This document shows, piece by piece, positions 24,409 to 32,158 of a stretch of 32,529 nucleotides of DNA. Position 1 is the first letter of the stretch; every line of letters begins with the position of its first letter. The notes beneath the pieces are model-generated. The model was given only the letters and a program-made list of their open reading frames with translations, made no database searches and was not told the origin of the DNA. The DNA is taken from assembly GCA_965656035.1 (NCBI GenBank), contig CBFHIO010000007.1, positions 1 through 32,529 of the forward strand, read 5' to 3'. This stretch comes from SCGC-AAA076-P13 sp965656035 (GTDB lineage Bacteria; Pseudomonadota; Gammaproteobacteria; Magnimaribacterales; D2472). The position numbers and the translations under genes are program-made.

Positions 24409-25283
24409 TAACTCTCTCTACTAATCAAATATTTAGCCATTTCAATCAATTTATCAATATTAGTTATATTTGATTGATTTAAAGAATTTAAAGCCGAATC
24501 AGTTAGTTTGTTTGCTTTTAGTTTTGCTTCACCCAAACCAATAATGTCTATGTAAGTAAGTTTGTTATTTTTTGCATCAGAATTTTTATTTTTACCTAAT
24601 ATGCTTTCTATTTGAGTAACATCTAAGATATCGTCCGTAATTTGAAATGCTAAACCTATTTTGGAACTAAAATCTCTTAAAATATTTAAGGATTCTGATT
24701 CTAAACTCGATCCAATTTGACCAAGCATTACAGCACACTCAATTAATTTCCCTGTTTTTAAGTTATGAATATCATCAAGTTTCTTTATGTCTATGTTTTG
24801 ATTATTTTGATTTTTAATGTCTAGATATTGACCAAAGACCATTCCATTTTTACCGCATGCTTTTGATAGAAGATTGATAGCATTGACCTTATCATCTGAG
24901 CTTAAAAAATTATCATTTGCTATAATTTCATATGCTAGAGCCTGGAGTGCATCTCCTGCTAAAACAGCATTAGCTTCTCCATATTTTATATGGCTTGATG
25001 GTTGATTTCTTCTCAAATCATCATCATCCATACATGGAAGGTCATCATGAATAAGTGAGTAGGTATGCATCAACTCAACAGCTGAAGATAATGTGACGAT
25101 ACTTTCTTTAGATATATTTTTATTTGTCTCAGATGAGGCAAAAACCAATCCAGCCCTAATCATTTTGCTATCAGCAAGCGCAGAATAGGCCATAGCTTCT
25201 TCTATTTTATTGTTGCTGCTTATTGATTTAAGCATCTTATCTTTTACAAGTTTTTTGACTTGAGATAAGTATTGAGAAAGCAT
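24408..25283 (-). CDS. ispA: Farnesyl diphosphate synthase (geranyltranstransferase)
   Basis: Short-chain trans-prenyltransferase of 291 residues that condenses isopentenyl diphosphate with dimethylallyl and geranyl diphosphate. The first aspartate-rich motif is HDDLPCMDDDDLRR (residues 79-92) and the second is FQITDDILD (213-221); both bind magnesium. GEANAVLAGDALQ matches E. coli IspA. The usual GGKRxRP block near residue 40 reads DSKMIRA, keeping a lysine and an arginine but losing the glycines. It sits in the conserved xseB-ispA-dxs order, 7 bases after xseB and overlapping dxs by one base. Product length is judged from family resemblance. Confidence 0.93.
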   Translation of the reverse strand: MLSQYLSQVKKLVKDKMLKSISSNNKIEEAMAYSALADSKMIRAGLVFASSETNKNISKESIVTLSSAVELMHTYSLIHDDLPCMDDDDLRRNQPSSHIKYGEANAVLAGDALQALAYEIIANDNFLSSDDKVNAINLLSKACGKNGMVFGQYLDIKNQNNQNIDIKKLDDIHNLKTGKLIECAVMLGQIGSSLESESLNILRDFSSKIGLAFQITDDILDVTQIESILGKNKNSDAKNNKLTYIDIIGLGEAKLKANKLTDSALNSLNQSNITNIDKLIEMAKYLISRES

Positions 25284-25290
25284 TGAAATT

Positions 25291-25515
25291 TTATGAATTA
25301 TCTAATTCTTGTGAAGTTCCATCATCCAATAACTCTTTAACTCTTAACTCAGCATCTTCAAGTTGTTTCTGGCATTCTTTAACTAGATTAATTCCTGCTT
25401 CAAATGATTTTACAGAATCTTCTAAATTAATATTCTCATCCTCAAGTTTTGTAACTATTGACTCAAGCTCTTTCAACGAAGACTCAAAATCAATTTTTTT
25501 ATTCGAACTAGACAT
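25291..25515 (-). CDS. xseB: Exodeoxyribonuclease VII small subunit
   Basis: 74 residues, forming a helical hairpin that decorates the XseA large subunit of the single-strand exonuclease. The family core is visible: FESSLKELESIVTKLEDENINLEDSVKSFE followed by LVKECQKQLEDAELRVKEL. Here the motif is split for brevity: LKELESIVTKLE at about residues 14-25 and CQKQLEDAELRV at about 48-59. Acidic and serine residues fill both ends. It lies 16 bases after the RND pump gene and 7 bases before ispA. xseB-ispA-dxs is a classic gammaproteobacterial cluster. No xseA is in the window. Confidence 0.93.
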   Translation of the reverse strand: MSSSNKKIDFESSLKELESIVTKLEDENINLEDSVKSFEAGINLVKECQKQLEDAELRVKELLDDGTSQELDNS

Positions 25516-25531
25516 GCCTTATTGTAATTTA

Positions 25532-28500
25532 TTAATTAGCTGTTTTAAAAAATTTTTTGAAATCATTTTTTAAAGCATAGGGCATAGACAGAACAGCTGG
25601 TGTTAATATCAAAGTTATAAACGTACTGAACGCCAAACCAAACACTATAGATACTGCAAGATTTGACCACCAATCTACAATTGGACTCCCAAGGGCAATA
25701 TCTCTTGCAATAATATCTAAACTAACCCCCATCGCCAAGGGTAACAGGCCAAAAATGGTTGTAAGAGATGTAAGCAGGATAGGTCTTAGTCTTTGTTTAC
25801 ATGCGTTGATTATATGAATTGAGTTTTCAATATGTGGAGATTCTTCTCGCAGCTTATTAAAGGTATCAATTAGCACAATATTATTATTAACAACTATCCC
25901 AGCTAGAGTAACAATCGATAATCCAGTCATTGTTGTGCTAAATGGCTTTCCTGTTATTAATAAGCCTAACAGGACTCCAACAAAAGAAATTGTTACAGAT
26001 GTAAGAATTATGAATGATTGATAAAAGCTGTTAAATTGAGTTAAAAGCATAAGCAGCATTATAAATACAGCCATAACACCTGCAGCTATCATGAAATTAT
26101 TTACATCTTCGGTCTCTTCTGCCATACCAGTAAATTTGTAAGTCACTCCTTTGCTTAAATCAGCAGACTTTAGCCATAAATCAATTTCTTCGACTTTTTC
26201 TAAAACCTTAGATTCATCTATGGTTGCAGCACCAATCTGTTGAGTAAATTTCCCATCCCTTCTATTTACAGATTCTCTATTTTCTTTTGGTACCACTGAT
26301 ACAAAAGAGCTAACAGGAACTAAGCCTTTTAGAGTTATTACATTTAAATTTCTTATTCCGGTAATTGTTCTATCAGATTGAGGGAATCTAGCTCTGATTT
26401 CTACCTCATCTCTTGAATCATCTGGCCTATATTCACCTACCTTAAATCCATTAGTTAGCATTTGAACTAATGCACCTACATCAGCAACACTCACACCTAA
26501 TTGAGCTGCTTTTTGCTTATCTACTTCAACACTCCATTCAACTGATGGATATGATTTTGATGAAGTAATATTCTTTAAACCTTTAATATTATTTCTCATG
26601 TGAGCCTCAATTATATCTGCAGCTGAATTCACATCATTTTCACTATTGCCATATAAATCTAATTCAATAGGATTATCAAAAGATGGTCCTCCTAAATCAG
26701 GAGCAATTTCTACAAATATGCCTGGCATATCATTTACCGATTCACTTAAAAGCTCCATTATTTTTAGTCCAGATATTTCTCTTTCTGCAGCAGGCGCCAC
26801 TTCTATAAACCCACCACCAATTTTATCTGCTTCTCTATTCCACCATTCACTTCCAGCTCTTAAGTAAACGCTACCCAATCCTGGAACTTCTAAGAATCTT
26901 TCTTCGACTTGTTGAACAATTTCTTTTGTTTCTAATGCAGAATAATTGCCTCTAGCCTTGATAGTTACATTTGCTTCAACAGGATCAACTAGGGCAAAAT
27001 AAATCGTTCCTTTACCAAAATAGGAATAACTTAAAATTATTATTAATAATACTGAAACGACTGCTATACAAGTCTCAATTGGATTCTTTACAAATTTTTC
27101 AATTCTTTTTCCATATAGTTCAGTTAATTTTTTAAATATAGAATCTCTGCCTTCGTCTTTGTTGAGCGCTGAATCCTGTTGTCCAAGATAGGACCCTAAA
27201 ACAGGAATCATAATTAATGAATAAATAAGAGAACCAGCTAATACTGTAAAAACAGTTATTGGAAGATATCGCATAAATTGGCCAGTAAAACCCGGCCACA
27301 ACATGACTGGTATGAAGGCAGCCATAGTTGTTGCTGTGGATGCTACTATGGGATAAAACATTCTTTTTGATGCCATTTTGTAACCTTCTGACCTTGAAAG
27401 ACCTTCCCCAATTTTTTTATCAGCATATTCGGTTATTACAATTGCTCCATCAATTAACATACCCATGCCCAGAAGCAACCCCATCATGACAAGGAAATTT
27501 ATCTCCATACCAAAAGTAAAGAAAACTAGATAAGTAAATAAAAAACAAAAAGGTATTGAAAGACCCACAAGCATTGAGACTCTAAATCCCATGCTAGCTA
27601 TTACCAGAACCATGATTAAAACAACTGCAGCTATAATATTTCCATTGAGCTCTTTAACCATATCAATCGAATACAAAGTATCATCTTGAGTGACTAATAT
27701 TTCTAAATTTTCTGGAAGAGTTTTTTCATAGTCCTTCAATATATCTTTAATTGCATAAGAAGCGTCTATAGAATTAGCTCCATCTCTTAGTTGAACCTCT
27801 AAGGTAACTGCATCTTGACCATTAATTCTCGCATAGGATGTAAAATCTTTAAAAGTTCTTTTAATATCTGCAATATCGCCTAGAGTAACTATGGCATCTT
27901 TTGTAACTTTAATCGGGATAGAGTAAACATCCTGAGCTGTTTCAATTACGCTAGGAACTTCGATGTTAAAACTACCCTTACCTGTATCTTGTGTGCCTCC
28001 AGGAATAATTAAATTATTGTTTGATACTGAATAATAAATATCACTAAGAGTAACCTCATAAGATTCCATTCGAGATTTGTTTATTACTGCCTCAAGAACT
28101 TCTTCAGGTGCTCCTGAAAGATTTGCTTGTAAGATTTCTTCAAGACTCTCAACTTTATCTTTTAATTCTTTTGCATAGAATACTTTTTGTCTAATCGAGC
28201 TATTCCCAACAATACTAATATTCATTACGGGAAAACTTGCTTCTGAGTACTCAGATATTTGAGGATCTTCAGCCTCCCTTGGCAGCTTATATTTGGTTTC
28301 TTCGACAGCTTGCTTAATATCTACTAGAGCCTCATCCATATCGTAACCAACTTCAAACTCAAGAAATATTCTTGCAAAACTTAAAGTACTTCTTGAACTA
28401 ATGCTTTTCACTCCAGAAACTGTCATTAGTCTATTTTCAAGTGGCTTTGCTATTAATCTTGACGTATCACTAGGAGACGCTCCGTCTAAATAAACCGAAA

Positions 28501-28642
28501 CACTTATAAAGGGTAGTTGAACGTTGGGAGAAGCAGCAATAGATATTTCTTGTCTTGCATATGATCCGGCAATGATAATCATAAATGCAATCATCAAAGT
28601 TGTTTTTGCTTTTGATAAAGCAAAATCTATAATTTTTGTCAT
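25532..28642 (-). CDS. RND-family efflux transporter permease
   Basis: Inner-membrane proton-driven exporter of 1036 residues with the AcrB-type plan: a first membrane helix (about 12-28), periplasmic pore domain, helices from about 335, a second periplasmic domain and a C-terminal helix group. The TM4 motif reads GMLIDGAIVITEYADKK, with D398 kept and the second aspartate of AcrB (D408) replaced by G399. The TM10 block reads GIVVNNNIVLID (from about 915), with asparagines where AcrB has K940. The N-terminal SVYLDGASPSDTSRLIAKPLE and late QRLRPILLTSLTTIFGLLPLA are typical. It overlaps its adaptor gene by 4 bases. No TolC gene follows. The substrate is unknown. Confidence 0.9.
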   Translation of the reverse strand: MTKIIDFALSKAKTTLMIAFMIIIAGSYARQEISIAASPNVQLPFISVSVYLDGASPSDTSRLIAKPLENRLMTVSGVKSISSRSTLSFARIFLEFEVGYDMDEALVDIKQAVEETKYKLPREAEDPQISEYSEASFPVMNISIVGNSSIRQKVFYAKELKDKVESLEEILQANLSGAPEEVLEAVINKSRMESYEVTLSDIYYSVSNNNLIIPGGTQDTGKGSFNIEVPSVIETAQDVYSIPIKVTKDAIVTLGDIADIKRTFKDFTSYARINGQDAVTLEVQLRDGANSIDASYAIKDILKDYEKTLPENLEILVTQDDTLYSIDMVKELNGNIIAAVVLIMVLVIASMGFRVSMLVGLSIPFCFLFTYLVFFTFGMEINFLVMMGLLLGMGMLIDGAIVITEYADKKIGEGLSRSEGYKMASKRMFYPIVASTATTMAAFIPVMLWPGFTGQFMRYLPITVFTVLAGSLIYSLIMIPVLGSYLGQQDSALNKDEGRDSIFKKLTELYGKRIEKFVKNPIETCIAVVSVLLIIILSYSYFGKGTIYFALVDPVEANVTIKARGNYSALETKEIVQQVEERFLEVPGLGSVYLRAGSEWWNREADKIGGGFIEVAPAAEREISGLKIMELLSESVNDMPGIFVEIAPDLGGPSFDNPIELDLYGNSENDVNSAADIIEAHMRNNIKGLKNITSSKSYPSVEWSVEVDKQKAAQLGVSVADVGALVQMLTNGFKVGEYRPDDSRDEVEIRARFPQSDRTITGIRNLNVITLKGLVPVSSFVSVVPKENRESVNRRDGKFTQQIGAATIDESKVLEKVEEIDLWLKSADLSKGVTYKFTGMAEETEDVNNFMIAAGVMAVFIMLLMLLTQFNSFYQSFIILTSVTISFVGVLLGLLITGKPFSTTMTGLSIVTLAGIVVNNNIVLIDTFNKLREESPHIENSIHIINACKQRLRPILLTSLTTIFGLLPLAMGVSLDIIARDIALGSPIVDWWSNLAVSIVFGLAFSTFITLILTPAVLSMPYALKNDFKKFFKTAN

Positions 28643-29508
28643 ATTTGGTTTGTAAGCACTTTTTGACCGTCCTCAACAAACCCCTGACCTTGAACGATGA
28701 GATCAAGTGATTCAGGTATATCAGTAATCCATAATCCTGATTCAGAGTCCTCTAATATTGTGACATTATGAAAAACAACAATACCATCTATAACTGATCT
28801 AACTCCAATTTTGCCATTATCATTAAGTATTAGAATTGATGGTGAGATTTTGTGCGCCTTTACGGATTTTGTTTTTATTAACATTTCTGCAGTAACACCA
28901 TCCCTTACCATCCCATCTTTGTTTTCTATTTGAGATTCAACTTTAAAAGTTCTTGTTGAGGTTGAGGCGCTTTTTGAAACAAATGTTAAATTTCCTTCAA
29001 TGACCTCACCTGTAATTAAAGTAATAAGGACCTCTTGGCCTATTTCAACTTTATTAATATTAAATTCTGGGACTTCGGCAGAAAATATAATAGGGTTTAG
29101 TTGGATGATGGTTGCACAAACCTGTCCTCTTTCAAGAAAATTTCCAGGTTTTATGATTTGCTCAATAAATCCTGAAAAGGGTGCCTTGACCTCTGTTCTA
29201 TTTAACTCGACTACACCTAAGCTACAAAGAACAGAATCTTTTTTTACAAATTGTCCTTGAGTTGAACCAATTTTTACAACCTCACCAGAAGTTTTGGCTT
29301 TAACATTTACCCTAGCTTCAGATTGAGAGGTGGCTTTTAATTTAATTGTAGGTTGATAATCTATTGCATTGCTTGTAGATAAACCCACAGCAAAAAGCTC
29401 ATTTTTTATATTCTCCGACTCTTTTTTATCTGTTACAAAAAAACCAGATACCATCCAAAGAAATATTGGTAAGAGTATATATAAAGATATTCTTATATTT
29501 TTAGTCAT
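28639..29508 (-). CDS. RND efflux periplasmic adaptor lacking the alpha-hairpin
   Basis: Membrane-fusion protein of about 289 residues with one N-terminal membrane segment (about 9-25). The two lipoyl half-motifs are visible: VNVKAKTSGEVVKIGSTQG and, a few residues later, TEVKAPFSGFIEQIIKPG. In typical adaptors 60 or more residues of coiled-coil hairpin separate them; here only about 8 do (LGVVELNR). The beta-barrel domain (about 140-215) and a membrane-proximal end follow. I chose the ATG at 29508; a TTG at 29514 is possible, and neither has a Shine-Dalgarno sequence. It overlaps the RND pump gene by 4 bases, so the two surely work together. How it meets an outer-membrane channel without the hairpin is unclear. 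Confidence 0.85.
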   Translation of the reverse strand: MTKNIRISLYILLPIFLWMVSGFFVTDKKESENIKNELFAVGLSTSNAIDYQPTIKLKATSQSEARVNVKAKTSGEVVKIGSTQGQFVKKDSVLCSLGVVELNRTEVKAPFSGFIEQIIKPGNFLERGQVCATIIQLNPIIFSAEVPEFNINKVEIGQEVLITLITGEVIEGNLTFVSKSASTSTRTFKVESQIENKDGMVRDGVTAEMLIKTKSVKAHKISPSILILNDNGKIGVRSVIDGIVVFHNVTILEDSESGLWITDIPESLDLIVQGQGFVEDGQKVLTNQI

Positions 29509-29570
29509 ATTCAATTATTTTATCATTTTATTTTTAGACACAAGAACTAAACCAATCGTTCAGCTTAACT

Positions 29571-30182
29571 TTAAACCTTATGCTTTTTTCTAAGGCTTTC
29601 AAAAAGCTTCTTGTTCATTGGTTTATTTTTAGACCTACTAGAGTCTGGAGTTGGAATTTTTAATTCTTTACCATTTAAGACTTCTTCTTTAAGTTTATTA
29701 AAAATTTTTTTAAAAGAAGAAAACAATTCTCTACTATCTTTTTCGTCTAAAAAATTCCAACCTATTTTTTTACCTGAAAAATAAACGATAGGGTGACTCC
29801 ACGGGTATTCTGTTCTTGGTGGGTATGATTTTCTTGCCTCAATAAATGCTTCTTCAACTGAAGGAAATCCATTATGACTATTTATTTCTGAACAAGCTTT
29901 AATAAAATCTGTTAGCGTCGGCAAATATGACTGAGCACCTATTACATTTTGAGTAGCTTCTATAATTATTTCTGGAGAAAAAGATTTTAAACTTATTGCC
30001 CAAAGCTTTTTGCCCTCATTAAGCCTGTCGTCAGTTCCAAAGACTTTATAAAATTGATAGTGATATGCTAATTCAAGTTTAAGAAATAAATTATCAATGC
30101 ACTCAATATATTTTTCTTTACTCAAAGTTAATTTCTGCTGCCCAAGAGGTGTCACCTTTTCTTGCTGAAAATTCTTTTCCAT
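29571..30182 (-). CDS. Candidate helicase loader, lambda P-like
   Basis: About 203 residues, soluble and basic at the C-terminus. The core reads YIECIDNLFLKLELAYHYQFYKVFG, then a GKKLWAISLKSFSPEIIIEATQNV helix pair and YLPTLTDFIKACSE; it is given here as landmarks at about residues 25-95. A tryptophan-containing helix followed by a W/L-P-x-x-x-x-F-x-x-x-C ending resembles phage lambda P and related helicase loaders. This is recognition by pattern. The frame opens at 30218. I prefer the ATG at 30182 because AGGA stands five bases before it; this leaves a 65-base overlap with the DnaT-like gene. A TTG at 30125 is another option. The partnership with a DnaT-like protein supports a replication role. 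Confidence 0.6.
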   Translation of the reverse strand: MEKNFQQEKVTPLGQQKLTLSKEKYIECIDNLFLKLELAYHYQFYKVFGTDDRLNEGKKLWAISLKSFSPEIIIEATQNVIGAQSYLPTLTDFIKACSEINSHNGFPSVEEAFIEARKSYPPRTEYPWSHPIVYFSGKKIGWNFLDEKDSRELFSSFKKIFNKLKEEVLNGKELKIPTPDSSRSKNKPMNKKLFESLRKKHKV

Positions 30183-30954
30183 ATTTTCCTGGTTCAGCAT
30201 GCTTTTGATTTTCTTCATTTTTAAAATTTTGGTTATCTAATACGTGCCTTCTTTTTACGTGCTCAATAAATTTAGAGTTCCATGTTGTGAAAGCAGAGCC
30301 ATTCTCTTTCCAGTATAGTATAAATTCTCTTAGATATTTTGAGGCTGATTCTTTTGAGATATCAGATAATTCAAGAATATCATAAGCATCATTGCTTGGA
30401 GACCATTCAAAGTCTATAGTATGAGGGAGACCTTTGGTTGAGCTTTGTTCTTTTGCCCATTCTCTTCTAATGTAATCAATAAAAGAAGTATTCCAGTTAT
30501 TTCTCTCTTGACCTCTTTCAGACCAATATAATACAAATTCTTTTACCTTGCTAGAGATAAAAATTTCTGGAATTTCACCCATATTTAGAATTTCTAAGGC
30601 TTCATTAGACGGCGACCAATTTGAATCAATTTTTAATTTTTTTTCGTTGTTAGCTTGAGCAGGCCGAATATCATAATTCTTTTTATTTACTATTTTTTGT
30701 GAATTTGATATCAGCTTGTAATGCAATAGTTTTTTTAGACATGCCTCAATGAGTGTATGCTCAATAAAAGGCAGCTCTTGCTTTACTATACTTTTGAAGA
30801 GCTCAGAATCACCCGAATAAGTGATTTTATTTTGCTGATACAGTTCAAGTACTATCGCAGCTTCTATGCCTAACGTTTCAGCCACATCTTTTGAAAAGGA
30901 AATTCTATCAGAATCTTTCAATAGCTTATGAACTCCTTCTTTTTGCAACTGCAT
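30118..30954 (-). CDS. Protein with two tandem DnaT-like ssDNA-binding domains
   Basis: 278 residues. The N-terminal part (about 15-95) looks like a winged helix (RISFSKDVAETLGIEAA). Two copies of the DnaT C-terminal domain follow, at about 113-167 and 184-238. Each begins WSPSN, has EFVLYW or EFILYW in the middle, then a WN-x-x-F-I segment and a basic end (RREW, KRRH). E. coli DnaT, a primosome protein that helps DnaC load DnaB at restarted forks, has one such domain. The tail (240-278) is polar. It overlaps aroG by 29 bases at its start and the P-like gene at its end. The ATG at 30954 has no Shine-Dalgarno sequence. A primosomal or helicase-loading role is inferred. Confidence 0.75.
   Translation of the reverse strand: MQLQKEGVHKLLKDSDRISFSKDVAETLGIEAAIVLELYQQNKITYSGDSELFKSIVKQELPFIEHTLIEACLKKLLHYKLISNSQKIVNKKNYDIRPAQANNEKKLKIDSNWSPSNEALEILNMGEIPEIFISSKVKEFVLYWSERGQERNNWNTSFIDYIRREWAKEQSSTKGLPHTIDFEWSPSNDAYDILELSDISKESASKYLREFILYWKENGSAFTTWNSKFIEHVKRRHVLDNQNFKNEENQKHAEPGKYGKEFSARKGDTSWAAEINFE
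30187..30190 (-). promoter_or_regulatory. Ribosome binding site that favours the 30182 start
   Basis: Read on the minus strand, AGGA is followed by AAAT and then the ATG at 30182. The upstream ATG at 30218 has only AT-rich sequence before it. This supports internal initiation within the 3' end of the DnaT-like gene. Confidence 0.45.
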
Positions 30955-31975
30955 CGCTCAAACTTTGCAGACAAGAAACTGTATCATCCCAACCAATACA
31001 TGCATCAGTAATACTCTGACCATATACAAGAGAATCAGAAATTTTTTGATTACCTTCGACTAGATGACTTTCTATCATTACACCTTTTATGTTTTTATTT
31101 CCACTTGAAATTTGACCAGAAATATTTTCAATTATAGGTATTTGCTGTTTAAATTGTTTTTGACTATTGCCATGACTAGAATCAATCATAATTGACTCAT
31201 TAACTTCAGCTTCTCTAAGCGCAATTAAAGTTTCATTAACAGAATCACTGTCATAATTTGGCTCTTTGCCACCTCTAAGAATAATGTGAGCATCATTATT
31301 ACCTGCTGTTTTTAACATAGCTATTTCAGATTCCTTGGTGGCACCTAGAAAAACGTGTGAGTGGTTTGCTGCTTGTATCCCATCAATAGCTGCTTTAAGA
31401 CCACCGTTTGTTGCATTTTTTATACCAATAGGGCAAGACAGTCCTGATGCCAGCTCTCTATGTATCTGACTTTCAGCTGTTCTGGCGCCAATAGCTCCCC
31501 AAGAAATAACATCAGTAATATATTGAGGGGAAATAGGATCAAGAAATTCTGTGCCTGCTGGTAGACTTAAGTTTGCTAGATCTATTAAAAGTTTCCTAGC
31601 CATTTCAACACCTTTACCAATTTTGAAGCTTTCATTGAGGTCAGGATCGTTTATAAGACCTTTCCATCCAACTGTTGTTCTAGGTTTTTCAAAATAAACC
31701 CTCATCACTATTAACAGCTGTTCTTTGAATTTAATATTTTGTTCGATTAATTTTTTTCCATATTCAATTGCACTCTCAGGATCGTGAATGGAACATGGTC
31801 CTACAACCACTAATAAGCGATCGTCCTTATCATGCAAAATTTGGCTAATTTCTTGCCTTGTTCCATATACAAGCTTAGATATGTCATCATTTATAGGGTG
31901 CTTATTTACTAATTCATATGGAGCAGGAACTTTTTGCCTATCAATAATCCTAGTATTGTCTGTTGAATAATTCAT
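30926..31975 (-). CDS. aroG: 3-deoxy-7-phosphoheptulonate (DAHP) synthase, class I
   Basis: First step of the shikimate pathway: phosphoenolpyruvate and erythrose 4-phosphate give DAHP. The protein of 349 residues has the family length. Conserved blocks are LLVVVGPCSIHDP with the metal-binding cysteine, MRVYFEKPRTTVGWKGLINDP, SPQYITDVISWGAIGARTAESQ, HRELASGLSCPIGIKN, HIILRGGKEPNYD and MIDSSHGNS. The beginning MNYSTDNTRI and the ending SITDACIGWDDT then AVAKRR read like E. coli AroG more than AroF or AroH. Which amino acid inhibits it cannot be stated. It heads the long leftward run; its 5' gap (183 bases to scpA) shows no clear attenuator. Confidence 0.92.
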   Translation of the reverse strand: MNYSTDNTRIIDRQKVPAPYELVNKHPINDDISKLVYGTRQEISQILHDKDDRLLVVVGPCSIHDPESAIEYGKKLIEQNIKFKEQLLIVMRVYFEKPRTTVGWKGLINDPDLNESFKIGKGVEMARKLLIDLANLSLPAGTEFLDPISPQYITDVISWGAIGARTAESQIHRELASGLSCPIGIKNATNGGLKAAIDGIQAANHSHVFLGATKESEIAMLKTAGNNDAHIILRGGKEPNYDSDSVNETLIALREAEVNESIMIDSSHGNSQKQFKQQIPIIENISGQISSGNKNIKGVMIESHLVEGNQKISDSLVYGQSITDACIGWDDTVSCLQSLSDAVAKRRSS

Positions 31976-32041
31976 TTTTAATTATTTTTTCTTAACTGCG
32001 CATTAATATTAAATGAATCAAATAAAATTAGTAGAGGTTAT

Positions 32042-32086
32042 ATGAATTTTTATTTAAGAATAATTTTTCCACTATTTCATTTATAA
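32042..32086 (+). other. Possible 14-codon leader ORF
   Basis: An ATG preceded by GAGG (32034-32037) opens a 14-codon frame rich in Phe, Leu and Ile, ending in TAA at 32086. It lies in the largest noncoding gap, read toward scpA, 72 bases before its ATG. The ribosome site is better than that of many real genes here. A TAAAAT at 32023-32028 could be a -10 box. No attenuator hairpin or T-run follows, so it may be chance. Confidence 0.2.
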
Positions 32087-32115
32087 AATCTAAAATAGAG
32101 AAAAGACACAATATG

Positions 32116-32144
32116 TTGTATTAATAAGCTCTAAACCTTACACT
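32116..32144 (+). promoter_or_regulatory. Possible promoter for scpA
   Basis: TTGTAT (32116-32121) and TACACT (32139-32144) are 17 bases apart and each matches the sigma-70 consensus at 4 of 6 positions. The start point would fall near 32151, a few bases before the scpA ATG at 32159. The -10 box lies within the palindrome at 32140-32153, which suggests control by a DNA-binding protein. Confidence 0.3.
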
Positions 32145-32153
32145 ATGTAGTGT
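32140..32153. promoter_or_regulatory. Palindromic candidate operator before scpA
   Basis: ACACTA and TAGTGT form perfect 6-base arms around TG. The 14-base dyad ends 5 bases before the scpA start codon and covers the candidate -10 box and start point, a usual place for a repressor site. As RNA the loop would be only 2 bases, so a DNA site is more likely than a hairpin. No partner regulator can be named. Confidence 0.35.
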
Positions 32154-32158
32154 TTATC

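Noticed and set aside
29571..30954. Prophage remnant containing the DnaT/P-like pair
   Set aside because: The two genes are tightly embedded between aroG and an efflux operon, with the same base composition and no integrase, attachment site or other phage gene.
32140..32153. Palindrome as an NrdR box
   Set aside because: The outer bases resemble the NrdR consensus, but the spacing is two bases short, there is only one copy, and scpA is not a ribonucleotide reductase gene.
31976..32158. Attenuator or riboswitch upstream of aroG
   Set aside because: No stable hairpin with a following T-run and no aromatic leader peptide was seen on the aroG strand.
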